Below are positions 37,320-47,959 of a DNA stretch of 64,000 bases, piece after piece. Source of the stretch: Cocos nucifera (taxonomy: Eukaryota; Streptophyta; Magnoliopsida; Arecales; Arecaceae); assembly GCA_006176705.1 (NCBI GenBank), contig QRFJ01001912.1:145183-209182 (forward strand), given 5' to 3'. Position 1 is the stretch's first letter, and each line of letters opens with the position of its first letter. A program made the translations under genes and the position numbers. Under the pieces are notes generated by a model. It was not told the origin of the DNA. It was given only the letters and a program-made list of their open reading frames with translations, and did no database searches.

Positions 37320-38848
37320 GTGGAAGACCTAGGACTTAATATTTTTTTGGGAAGATTTGATTTGGTCTCTTAGACTCAACTAGTCATAACATTTATGACT
37401 AACCTAGTAGCATGGGTTAACTCGAATCGTTAGCCATCTTAAACCAGAATTGGATTGACTCAATCGGCCAAATAAATGAGATCAGTGAGAGGAATATGCC
37501 ATTAACTCATCGTGAATGCATTCAGATCGAGTAGCTTCCAATTAAAAACCACTAGTCATATTTATCGTATTTACCTTAGACATCGACTTGTCTAACCAGA
37601 ACTGATCGGGTTAGCTTACAATCCAAGCTTGAACTACATAGCCAAATTAGGTCTTAACTTGATTGACCACATATGACTGTGGGTCAATCTTGACCCAGAC
37701 TTAATCCTATTAGACTAGTCAAATCTAAGCACTCTTGATCCCACCTAACCAACTCTTGATTCGATTTGATCAACCACTAGACCTAATTGAGCTACCCACA
37801 CCCGAACCCATGATTTATGAAGGTGTCTTAGATCTGAAAATTCATAATTTTAGATCTAATTATTTTTATAAACTAATTCTTAATTAAGTTCAAGGGTTCA
37901 ATAACAAAACATGTATCAAAAAAAATCCTAGGATTTTAGGATTTAGGATTTTGCAAAAAAGTAAGTTTTCAATTTTTGATTAAGGGCAAATGCACAGCAC
38001 CCCTACATGCCATAAGAGCACCCCATCGAATGGAAAGAGAGGGCCTTTAAACCCTTCTTACTCTTATGATCAGACAACCAAGGAGAATGCCTTAATCAGA
38101 AATATGAACTATACTACAAAACTATTAGATCTAAAATATATAACTGTTATATGATTTAAGATCTAATCTATACATATTTTGCATACTTCTCATGTATCAA
38201 ATTTAATATTTAAATTTATATTTTAGATCTAATTACATCTGATGTAATCTCTAAAAATAAAATTTTAAATAATCTCATCAAAAAAAAAATTAATCTAGAC
38301 TACTCATGGCATAGATCTATGGAACTAGTCTAGACATGCATTGCATATGTCATATATATGAAATTTTTAAATACATATCATGCTTTTAGATCTAATTATA
38401 TCATATATAATATCTAAAATTTAACTAATTTAATTACATAATCTTTAAAAAATTGAATAAATATTTTATTAAATCTTTTATCTAGACTATGAAATTAAAC
38501 TAGAGATCTAGTCTAGACTTATGCTACCTATATCACATATATCAAAATTTTAAATTAGATCTTATATTTCATATCTGATTACATCTAATGTAACATCTAA
38601 AACTTAAATGATCAAATCATAAAAAAATTAAATCAGATCTAATCTAAAATATATTTGAAAACTATCATGGTATAAAATAACATATCTAGACTAGAATATG
38701 CATTGTTTATGTCAAACATATATATTTAAAACATGTAATTTTTGATTTCAGATCTGATTACATCCTATGTAACATCTAAAAATAAAATAATCAGATCACA
38801 AAAAAAAATTTAGATCAATCTAAAGATAGATCTGAAAGTAGCAACCTA
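37320..38848 (-). other. Leader of L1b element B
   Basis: AT-rich and non-coding, lying between the primer site at 38849 and the pol fragment at 37300. Related to the leaders at 445-2292, 32470-33388 and 52500-53878. It contains repeated tagatctaat/atctaaaa words typical of these elements. No reading frame of interest. Confidence 0.65.
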
Positions 38849-38860
38849 GCTCTGATACCA
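38849..38860 (-). other. Primer binding site, initiator tRNA-Met
   Basis: The minus strand reads TGGTATCAGAGC exactly, two bases inside the LTR end TTCA at 38863. This identifies 38863-41492 as a 5' LTR. Confidence 0.92.
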
Positions 38861-38862
38861 GT

Positions 38863-41492
38863 TGAAGAAAAAATAGGGTTTTTCCTGCTACAGGATGCAT
38901 TTGATCGGATCAAATTTATAATAAAATAATTTTAATTTTTGTTTTATGATCTAATTAGATCTAAGAGTTTTAAAATATAATTAGATTGATCTAAAATTTA
39001 GAAATAAAATAAAAATAAAAATAGTGATAATAATTATCACCTGATTGGGTAAACTGCTTATCCATTGTGATGATCTGACGACTGATCCAAGATTCTGATT
39101 GAGCTGCACATGTACCTGATCTCTACCGATATCCACTCAAGTCAGATCTAGAACTCTCCTCCTTTTGGATTTGATCTTCAAAGATCAGATCTGATGTCTT
39201 CTCGTAGAGCCTTCAAAATGAACTCTAAAGACATGCGTTCGTCTTACGAACATCGTCGTCTCTCGCTGATCTTCATGCCAACGAAACTTGATCTTTATTC
39301 GCAGATTTTGTCAAACTCTTGGGCATGGAGAAGAGAGAGAAAATTAGATGAGGGAGGCATGGAGATAGTGATTTTGGTAGGGCTTCATCGTAGAGAATTT
39401 TCTATGCACAATAGCTTATGTAGGGCCCTATTTATAGACCAAACCAAGAGTCCCTCCGCATGTGACTTTGAACAGGTCAAAGCCAACAAGCAGAAGGACT
39501 CTCCCATGATCTCCACACCCCACACCTCTTTTTTTAGATTTTTGTTGCACAAAAATAAATGGATATGGCATAGAACAATTTGGGATAAGATTAAGTTGGC
39601 GCACAACTCTTATCTCCCAAGAGTTTGAACTATTCAAACTTTTGACCCATTCAAACTTGATTTAAATGGGACACCTCCATACATATCCATATGGGGCACA
39701 CGGCCAAAGGGAGAGTGCACCTCTTATTCCTTATGTAAATCCCATATGCTCATGCACCCTCAGATAAATTCTAGGGGGCGCACGCCATATCTCTTCTTTC
39801 TTGCATACTGGGTCAACATTTGACCCTTATCCTATTCCCATCTTATGGAATTAAGACAACATCTTTTCAAGTCCCATCCAATGGATTTATGTCAAGTTCT
39901 AACCAAGTTAGAATAAGCCCTGATTAGACCAGTACTCGATCCAGTCAGATCAAGAAAAATTCATCTAGAATTTTTGGAAGAAGCTTGTCCAAATTTCATC
40001 TCATGATTTTAGGACAAGCCCTAATCTGGCAAAGACAATCCTTGTCTTGTTTCCATCATGAGATTTAGGATAAGTCTTAATCTGGCTAGGACAAAGCCTA
40101 ATTAGATCAAGACAAATTCCTATAGAGTTTTTGGATAAGTCTTGTCCAAATAGTTTCACAAATTAGTAGGTCTTTTCCTATTTCCATCCGATGGATTAGG
40201 ATAAGCCTAGATAAGGTTAGGACAAGATTTTTCTGATCTGGACAAGTTCCAGTCTAACTAAGACAAATCCATACAAGGCTTCTAGATGAGTCAAATTTAA
40301 TTTGGCTCAGTTGAGATCATCCAGAAAGACTACAGAAGAAGAATGTTAGGCTCAATCATGTGCTAGCATGATTTTCTTGAACCTAATTGAATCTAATCCA
40401 AAACAATCAAGCTGGATTAGCTCAGTTGATGACATCCAGACCCAAACTCTTATTTATGTGATCCAGTTAGATTTAGTTCTATATGGTAATGGGATATGTC
40501 ATGATCTCTATCATCGACATCATCAAAATATCTTTCGATGGAGCAGAACTCTTCTGATTCACCCAATTAGAATCATCGATCATCAAGATAATTCTAATTG
40601 ATCCAAAATCCACTAGTGGCACCTAGCAGTATATAGTGACAACCCATCAAAATCGAATAGCAAACCTCTCAGTGCAGCTACTTGTATGATTGGGTTCTTC
40701 TATCATGAGCCCCGACAGGATTAGGATTAAGATAAACTCGTCAAACACAACATCTATCATATGAATGAATTATTCGATTCGAGTCTGATGTGAAATCCTA
40801 ATAGAAACTTCTTTCTATTATTTCATACTTTCATGGCCATGGATTTTAGGACTCGATCTTATGATCATCATAGGACTACTCCTCTACCGAGGTTGATAGA
40901 TCCCATCTTGGTGTGATCCAATTCCTACAATGAACATGCTATAGCCAACATACACCTTAGGATTTTGAATGGCTAGGAGATCAAGTTATGGTGTAGTCAA
41001 ACTATAACACCCTCAAGGTGAAATGCTGATGCACCTTAGGTCAAAGAACTAGACACATGCTGCAGCATCGAGCTAGTCATCGTCGAGAAGGTAAGCTTCC
41101 TTATGACTACTCGAGATGGTCACGCTCAATGCCCTCATTCTCTAATGAGTACCTGTACTCTTGCTCTGGTATCTCCATACTGTAGACTCAAGACTCATCT
41201 ACCCTAAGAAAGCAATCAACACCAATCTTCCAGATCAATCACCATCCTCATGATGATCATACGATCGAGAGCAATTTATGAGTTAATTTTGATAACACAT
41301 GCCTTAAATTCTTAACTCTTGAGAATATATGTTATCATACCTATTAACTCAATGGATATATCATAGATACTTTATACACAGTGTGATAGAATAAATAATT
41401 CTTTAATTAATTTTAAGTCAAAATTATGAAAATGCTTCTAAAAAGTATTTAACAAGTGCCAACCGATCTACTTCTATGGCACACATCTAACA
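38863..41492 (-). repeat. Complete LTR, copia family L1b (5' LTR of element B)
   Basis: About 2.63 kb from TGTTAGATGTGTGCC at 41492 to ...TTCTTCA at 38863, followed by the primer site. It is clearly related to L1a over its ends but different in the middle (39300-39900). The sequence is clean, without the indel noise of 12-37 kb. Beyond 41492 lies the target duplication GCCAC, which matches 8286-8290. The plus-strand frame 39194-39628 is antisense and unrecognised. Confidence 0.88.
39429..39436 (-). promoter_or_regulatory. TATA box of L1b LTR
   Basis: TATAAATA on the minus strand, conserved with the L1a copies. It is the likely core promoter for transcription of element B toward lower coordinates. 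Confidence 0.55.
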
Positions 41493-41497
41493 GCCAC
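41493..41497. other. Target site duplication GCCAC, right copy
   Basis: Identical to 8286-8290 and placed directly outside the 5' LTR start of element B. Confidence 0.75.
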
Positions 41498-41650
41498 TTC
41501 TCAGAGTCTAGCACTAAAGTACCCAGAAACCTTCCGAACCTGTATTGAAAATCAATTGCATATATTCTGTATCATGGCATACTTTTGAAGTATCATGGCA
41601 TAGAACACTTTTGAAGTATCGTGGCATGTTTTTGAAGTATCATGGCATAC
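41498..41650 (-). pseudogene. Split upstream piece of outer element A RT, with 21-bp tandem repeat
   Basis: The first bases, read on the minus strand, supply the D-S-E-K codons that precede the W-L motif at 8290, so the two pieces formed one gene. The preceding codons give an R-F-L-G-T-L pattern typical of the linker before the copia RT. From 41570 the sequence becomes about 3.5 units of a 21-bp repeat (tatcatggcat plus acttttgaag), one unit with a 5-bp insertion. The repeat ends exactly at the LTR start at 41651. Confidence 0.6.
41570..41649. repeat. 21-bp tandem repeat
   Basis: Units start at 41570, 41591, 41617 and 41638. The unit equals seven codons, and on the minus strand it reads open across the units. 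It is shared with 5211-5240 and not seen elsewhere in the window. Confidence 0.75.
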
Positions 41651-43139
41651 TGTTGACCCTAGGTATGATTTTGATGAATAACAAAATATTTGAGTCTATT
41701 TTGGGTATTGATATTTTGGCTGAAATTTTTAAAATAAAGTTCAGAAAGATAGGAACCCATTTCAATGATGCTCCGTATTTTGATTGAAAGAATCAAGAAA
41801 GAGGAGCAAAAAAAGGTCAAGCCAAACACTTTTAAGAAATATTGGATCATGAACAAGCTCAAACAAAGTTTAAAGATGGATTTGGCATGGTTTCAGCATT
41901 TGGCATAGTTCAGGAGTCGACTCCCAGTTGGTAGGAGCCAACTCATAGGCTCAGGCAAGCACCAGGCTTGAAACAGAAGGCTTTAGTATGGACTCTGTCA
42001 TAGGAGTCATCAAGAGTCGACCATGAGTCAACTCATGAAGAAGTCGACTCATGAAAAGTAGGAGCTGACTCATTTCTCAAAAAAGACACTAATCCAAGAA
42101 TAGAATGCAGAATTTTTCATCCTATGACTAGAGTTGACTCACGAAGTCCAGGATTCGACTCCGGCATGTAAAACTGGCATGGGACAGAAATATAGAGAGT
42201 TAAAGTTTTTCATCCTACAGCTGGAGTTAACTCAAGGCTTTGGGGAGTCAACTCCCAAGCTTTAGAATTTTTCATTCTATAGTTGGAGTCAACTCAAGGC
42301 TTTGGATAGTCGACTTCCAAGTTTCTGACAGCCCCAATGGTTAGTTTCTAAAACTGCCTAGATTTCATTTTGGATACTCTAAATGGCTTTTTCTAATATT
42401 CCAATGGCTACAAACCCATTTTTAGAGTTTCTAACTTGGATTAAAAGACTTCTAAGGTTAGATTAAGGCTGAAAAACTCAAGATATAAAAGCAAGAAAGT
42501 AGAAAACTTCAACAACCTTTTGAAAATCTATGTGCAGTCCAAATAGTGAGCCTTAAAGAGCCTTCATTACTATTCAATCACTCAACTAGCTGTGCAATCA
42601 AGACATTCTCAAATGAATGAAGGAAGCATTCATTGCTAAAGCCCTCTAACAACTCAGCTTGTGCATTAAAGCTTCAAATCTGCTCTTCAAGGAGTTTGTT
42701 TCATTTTAAATTTTTGTACTTCAAAATTTTTGTATTTCAAGTTTCAAAAGGATTGAAACTTGGGGGATAGACTCATCCAAGTCTTGAATTAGATTTGTAC
42801 AAGACTAGGAGTGGCTTGGGATTAGGTTTTGGTTGGTTAGCCCATAAAACCAACTAGATTTAGGTTGTGAGCCCGGTGAAAATAATCTTACTGTAGTAAA
42901 ATTCTCAAGTGAAGTGCTTGAGGAGTAGACGTAGGTGTTGGGTTTGATACCAAACCACTATAAAAATCTTGGGTTTTTGTATGTGTGATTCTTTTCTTTA
43001 GTTACTATTATTTTCTACATATTTAAATTACTATATTTTTAGCATATCAATATTTAAGTTCTACACATACATTTAGTAAATCAAAATTTTTTGAAAAACC
43101 CAATTCACCCCCCCTCTTGGGTTGTTCTTCTAGGCAACA
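41651..43139 (+). repeat. 5' LTR of SIRE-like copia element C
   Basis: About 1.49 kb, starting TGTTGACCCTAGG and ending ...TAGGCAACA, with matching 5-bp inverted ends. A primer site follows at 43142. It contains several copies of a gagtcgactc-type word (for example 41927, 42018, 42130, 42210, 42290), giving it a loosely repetitive centre. It belongs to a different copia lineage from L1 and L2. Confidence 0.88.
42484..42491 (+). promoter_or_regulatory. TATA box of SIRE-like LTR
   Basis: TATAAAAG within 'ctcaagatataaaagc', about 650 bp before the LTR end. Spacing and consensus fit the U3 promoter of the element. Confidence 0.6.
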
Positions 43140-43141
43140 AG

Positions 43142-43153
43142 TGATATCAAAGC
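43142..43153 (+). other. Primer binding site of element C (mutated)
   Basis: TGATATCAAAGC, which is the initiator tRNA-Met site TGGTATCAGAGC with two G-to-A changes, two bases after the LTR end. Confidence 0.85.
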
Positions 43154-43231
43154 TGGTGCTCTCATATTATTTGTTATTTATTTGATTTAGAGTAATTGAT
43201 TAAAATGATAATCCAATTGAATGTCTTCCTA

Positions 43232-44270
43232 ATGGAAGGACAGTCCACAAATAGGCCACTCTTGTTTAATGGTTCCAACTACACATATTAGAAGGCATGC
43301 ATGTGCATATTTATTCAAGTATTTGATTATGACCTATGGAGTATCATAATCAATGGACCACACACACCCATATTTAGCATTGATGGTAAGATAATTCCCA
43401 AACCCAAAAGAGATTGGGATGAAAATGATAAGGAATTGGCTCAATTGAATGCTAAAGCAATGAATGTGCTTTATTGCTCACTTGATGCTAATGAATTTAA
43501 TCGAATTTCTACTTGTATTTTAGCCAAAAAAATATAGGATAGACTTGAGATTACTCATGAGGATACCAACCAAGTAAAAAAATCTAAAATTAATATGTTA
43601 GTGCATAAGTATAAACTTTTCAAAATGAAATAAACCAAAAGTATTATCAAAATATTTACATGATTTACTGATATAATAAATGAACTTAAAGGTTTAGAGA
43701 AATTGTATATTAACAATAAACTTGTGAGAAAAATTCTTAGATCTCTTTCTTGAAGTTGGGAGGCAAAGATGATGGCTAAACAAGAAGCTAAGGATCTCAA
43801 CACCTTGCCCCTTGAAGAGCTTCTTGGTTCTCTCATGACGCATGAGTTAACCATGAAGCAAAACTTAGAAGATGAAGTTAAGAAGAAAAAGACCATGACT
43901 CTCAAGTCCATAGCTAAGAAAGAAGAAGAACAAAGTGAAGAGTCCGACGAAGGAGATGATGATGAAAAAATGGCTCTCCTAACCAAAAAATTTAGAAAAT
44001 TTATAAGAAAGAAAAGACCAAACTTTAAAAGAAGACCCTTCTCCAAAGGTGAAGCTAGTAAAGATCGAGATAAAGATAAGGAGCAGCCTACATGCTTTGA
44101 ATGCAAGAAATCAGATTACTTCAAGGTAGACTGCCCCCTATTAAAGAAATCCTCCAAGAAAGTAAAGAAGAAAGCAATGATGGCAGCATAGAGTGATAAC
44201 GAAGAGTCAAGTTTAGATGAAGAAGGGCAAGAAATAATGAATTGGTGTCTCATGGCTCTAGAAGATGAGG
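43232..44270 (+). pseudogene. SIRE-like copia gag
   Basis: Structural protein that would assemble virus-like particles around element RNA. From the ATG at 43232 one reading frame runs about 346 codons without any frameshift. It shows the E-G-Q-S-T-N-R-P-x-L-F-x-G start, the L-N-A-K-A-M-N-x-L-Y-C region (about 43440), the H-K-Y-K-L-F-K-M segment, then a lysine- and glutamate-rich region. A zinc knuckle C-x2-C-x4-Y-x4-C at 44093-44134 has tyrosine in place of the usual histidine. In-frame stops lie at 43289, 43535, 43631, 43661, 43751 and 44189. Each can be derived from W, Q or R codons by a single C-to-T or G-to-A change. Nothing of protease or later domains follows, because Tat-type sequence starts near 44270. 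Confidence 0.88.
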
Positions 44271-44520
44271 TAACACTTACACTTATTGGTGCAAAATTTG
44301 GTTGTCGCCAAAATCGAGGCTAGAGTCAGAGAAGGTGAGGTCACCATTGGTAACCTGCAAAATAAGTCTAGTCTAGAGTCGAGGGTGGTGGCTCTAGCAA
44401 GATCCTCCGACAATCAAGTCAACTCTTTCGACCAACAAAAATGAAGTGCTCAGAGAGATTTTAGCAGAGTTTTTAAAACAAAACTCAAAGCTTAAAGAAG
44501 AAACAATATCTGAAGGATTT

Positions 44521-44528
44521 CTTATATA
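44521..44528 (-). promoter_or_regulatory. TATA box, minus strand
   Basis: TATATAAG on the minus strand within the presumed Tat LTR. Confidence 0.4.
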
Positions 44529-44825
44529 GATGGAGCTGGTAACAAACTGATAGTGACAGCCATAATCGCCTGGTAGTGGGCCATCCAGAGCTACATGAAG
44601 TTCGTTATAAAGGGTATTATCTGTTGTCATGACGTGCTAGCCTGTTGGGATCCGACAGCTGAGGTTCGAATAGGATAGTAGAGGCATGCATCGAGGTTCT
44701 TTCGAACTACTGGAAGGGGTCTGGGCTGAATCTCGCTGGGAGCATCTAAGAAAAGCTTGATCGATCGAAGCTTTTCGGGCAACTAGGGGAAGAAGCCTAG
44801 CTTGAAGGAGGAGAAATTCGAAAGA

Positions 44826-45012
44826 AGTTCGACTACTGAAGTAGTCCGACTGAAGAAGAAGTTCGGTAGAAGTTTGACAACTGAAGGAGTTTAGCTAAAA
44901 GAGAAGTCCAGCAGGAGTTCGATTGCTGAAGAAGTTTGACTGAAGGAGAAGTCCGATAGGAGTTCAACTGCTAAAGGAGTTTGACTAAAGGAGAAATCCG
45001 ACAGGTCATACG
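44826..45012. repeat. 45-bp tandem repeat, about four units
   Basis: Unit close to 'agtccgacaggagttcgact' continuing 'gctgaaggagtttgactgaaggaga'. Units begin near 44828, 44869, 44907 and 44952, with point changes and a shorter first unit. In one minus-strand frame this gives a 15-residue repeat containing S-D-F-S-F-S-Q-T. It looks like a minisatellite inside the element's non-coding region. Confidence 0.75.
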
Positions 45013-45425
45013 AGCTTGGTGGAAGCTCATCCCTGGCCACTGATATCGAGCGGGCTAATTTAAAGACCAGACATTCTAGTTGAACTTTGATAGAAGCGAG
45101 TTTATCCCCAATAATAGTCTCCCTACTCCCGAGTTCAAAATTTGAAAGAAGGGAGTATGGATGTGGCTGCCAAAGTTCTTTTCTTTTCCCATGCCTGTCC
45201 GAAAGAAATACTTTGGCATCAACCACTTCAGCTCTTGGACTCATTAAATTCAAAATGACTTCGAGAAGACAACTCTTCAAATTTTTCACCGCAACACTAT
45301 CCCAGGTATGACATAATTAAAGACCTGCCCATTGCCACTCCCCTATCAGGATGAGTGGGACATACAGCGCACACAGATCAACCGAAGGCGATTCACAATC
45401 ATAACTACTTCAGGCCTCTCCTTAG

Positions 45426-45434
45426 TTATTTAAG
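45426..45434 (+). promoter_or_regulatory. Possible TATA box of the Tat antisense ORF
   Basis: TTATTTAAG about 305 bp before the ATG at 45740, followed by a pyrimidine-rich stretch. It would serve transcription opposite to the element, in line with an independently expressed antisense ORF. Inference from sequence only. Confidence 0.35.
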
Positions 45435-45739
45435 ACCTTCTTCCTCCTCCGAAACCTATTTCACCCGAGTCTCCTTCTCCCTCCAACTCTTGCTCTTCTT
45501 CCATCCGAGAGTTTCAATTACCCCCTTCATCCTTCCTGGTTCCAGGCGTTCCTCCATTCAATTCTCATCACACCCATCGTCTCTTTGTCATACTCAATCA
45601 ACTTAGGTCAGTCTCTTAATACCTATTTTTAATTACTCTTGCCTCTTTTTCTTCTTGTTCTTTCGATTTTTCCATACAAGTTTTTGCACTTTATTTTCCT
45701 GCTTTTTGGATATTTTTTAAGGGGTTTACTTCAATCTGG

Positions 45740-47788
45740 ATGTCTTCTAAAACTTTTCAATCCATCAATTCTTGGAGCTTGTCCAAACTAGCCTTCCTAG
45801 ACCCTATCCCCCTGACCATGGTTGAGCCTAGGAACATATCCCATCAGCCTTTTGCTCCGGACACCATCGATTCTATCCTTACTTCGAATAACCTCTCCCT
45901 GATTCGGATATAATATGGTATCCCACCGGAGTACAACCTAGAGATCCTTGGGTCAGATGACCACGCTAGTTCACCTCCAACTGATCGATTTTGCTTGTAT
46001 CTGAAAGCCTTGCAAGTCAGGCTTCGACTTCCACCTCCTCCCTTTGTAGTCATTCTATTTTGCTTTTTGAATATCTCCTTTGCCTCCATCGTACTGAACT
46101 CCTTTCAGTTCATAATCGACTTTCTTTTCCTCTATCGCCTAGCCAAAGTTTGGCCGACTGTCTCACTCTTCCAAAATTTTTACACTTTTAAGCATCATCC
46201 TTCCATAAAGAACTGGTGGTACTTCTCTCTCCAGTTCGATAAGAAGGAGTTACTAAAAGGTGCTCCTTTTTTTCATTCATAATTAGAAGAAAATGTACTT
46301 CTTTGTCCGACACCCGACTTTGATACTTGGTCTTCCTCCTTGGGGCTTCTTTCGGGAATCAGTCCATCGAGCTCCTAGTCTGGACGGAACCAACCTCGAG
46401 TCTTCTAACAAACTCAAGGCGTATCGAGCTCCTCTCCTTTTCGATCTTCTGAAGGAGCAGACCTTGTTCAACCTTGGCTTGAGCTCTCTCGATCCTGCTA
46501 GTATTAAGTGCATTTATATATATATGTATATATATGAATTCTCATGAGGTTTCATATATACCTTGCTTGACTGTAATTTTTTCTTTGTTATAGAGATGGA
46601 CACCAATGCCCCAGAGAGGCTCACCAAGGGCCTTTATTTCCAGAAGAAAAGAAAGGGAAAGGCCCCAAGCAAGAGCTCAAAATGAGGAAAGGTCGGCGCA
46701 TCCGACCCTATGGCTTCTACCATCATCGATGCCGCTCCTGAGGTTTGCTCGGGAGATAAGGTCATCCTAACCACCCACGTCATCATCGTTGAGGGGGGAT
46801 CTCCTCCCCCCAAGCCCATGAATCTCCCCTCCGAGGATCACATGCCCGATCCCCCCACCGACAAAGAGAAGGAGAGGAGGAAAAGAAAAGTGGCCATCAT
46901 GAAAAAGGCTCGCAAGGTGCGCCCGAATGAGCCCGATCGAGGCAGCAGTGAAGACGAGGGGCTGGATCTATTTGGTAACCCAAACATCATTCGGGATTTA
47001 ATTGATAGATTCGCCCTCCCAGAAGAGGTGGACGGCATGGTCGAGCTTGACCAGAGGTAGTTTGTCTAGGAGTCTCTTAGGACTGTCCTTAGGATAATCA
47101 TCTTGCCATACTTTATTTTTATTTTCTCATCCTTTCTTCCTTCATCTTACAGTGATCTGTTCATGATAATCAGGCCACCACATGCTTGCCCACCTCAAGA
47201 GAGCAAATTGCCTAGAGGTGGAGGTGCTAAAGGTTCGAGAAGACCATCAGGCCGAGATCAATCGCCTTTAGGCGATGACTGCCGAGGTCGAGCACCTCAC
47301 AGGAGAAAAGATGGCAGAAAGTGAGAGACTGTGTGGCACACTTTGAAGGGAGGAGTTCATCTTGGCCATACTCAAGGCAGCATTGGCTCTGGAGGAAAAG
47401 ACGAAGAAAGAAGCCAAGCTCAAGGTTTCCAAGTTGGAGGCCTAATTGGCAAAGTTCATTTCGAAGGCAATGGCCCGAGTCATGAAGGAGTTCAAGGTCT
47501 CCCCCGAAATGAAGGACCTGAACATCGCCTTTAGCCAGGAGGCATTCATCAAGGGCTTCAAGCTCGATGAAGGCAGGGGGGCCTAGAGGTTCTTCGAACT
47601 TGACCTCGACTTCCTAGAAGAGGAGGAGGCCGGCGATGAAGTGGGACCGTCCAGCACCGGGGCTGATCTTTCTTCTACTGAGCATGCTGCGGAGGCGCCC
47701 AAGCCTACTTTGGAGGCTCCCGAGCCTGCTGAGAGCACCCCAACTTCTTCTACCACTACACCCCTCGAGGTTGTGGATCTCGAGTAGT
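45740..47788 (+). pseudogene. Antisense extra ORF of Tat element T1 ('putative gypsy type transposon' family)
   Basis: Resembles the plant PF04195-type protein found in Tat-lineage elements. Its function is unknown. From ATG 45740 the frame passes a TAA (45911, probably from CAA), then enters the conserved Y-G-I-P-P-E-Y start and the R-L-x-L-P-P-P-P-F region (about 46020), and W-Y-F-S (46212). A frameshift near 46280 leads to Y-F-F-V (46296) and the R-A-P-x-L segment. An intron at 46501-46593 joins this in frame to M-D-T-N-A-P-E-R (46596). A charged region with K-E-K-E-R-R-K-R-K-V (46863) and D-R-F-A-L-P-E-E-V-D (47007) follows. A second intron is likely between about 47090 and 47152, since a strong pyrimidine tract ends in TTACAG. 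The last part (47187-47788) is a coiled-coil-like, glutamate-rich tail ending V-V-D-L-E. At least five further stops are explicable as C-to-T or G-to-A. Confidence 0.75.
46501..46593 (+). other. Intron in the Tat antisense ORF
   Basis: Begins GTATTAAG and ends TTTGTTATAG, is AT-rich (a TA run at 46515-46535) and is 93 bp long. The upstream exon ends one base into a codon, and the downstream exon supplies the other two bases, so the frame continues into M-D-T-N-A-P. Read without splicing, the frame meets a stop at 46545. Confidence 0.65.
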
Positions 47789-47955
47789 TGTATCTTTTTC
47801 TTTTCTCTATTGACTTGCTTTGTATCTGAAAGTTTCTAGTTAAATGAAAATGAGTTCACTTTTATCTATACCTTTCTTCACATTGGTATTGTATCATATG
47901 TTATCCAATATCCTCCCGCCGACTAGGGTCATAACCCACCATCCCCAATCAGTGT
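47789..47955. other. Spacer between two antisense-ORF segments
   Basis: AT-rich, without coding signal. It starts after the stop of the first ORF and includes 'cctcccgccgactagggtcataaccc'-type sequence. It may be 3' untranslated sequence or an element-to-element junction. Confidence 0.4.
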
Positions 47956-47959
47956 CGAT

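Larger units (their letters stand above)
44272..45350 (-). repeat. Probable LTR and 3' flank of minus-strand Tat element T1
   Basis: Joins the SIRE-like gag at about 44272 without coding homology. The minus strand carries a TATA box at 44521-44528 followed by a direction-consistent leader-like stretch. The position, downstream of the antisense ORF of a minus-strand Tat element, is where its 3' LTR should be. I could not find both LTR ends, since no second copy is in the window, so limits are guesses. The minus-strand frames at 44394-44630 and 44891-45289 are not recognised. Confidence 0.4.

Noticed and set aside
43555..44106. 183-codon minus-strand frame opposite the SIRE-like gag
   Set aside because: Shadow of a low-complexity gag coding region. 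The plus strand carries the recognisable gag motifs in one frame.
46508..46545. TA-rich run as a possible matrix-attachment or origin-like site
   Set aside because: It lies wholly within the 93-bp intron, where AT richness is expected in plants.
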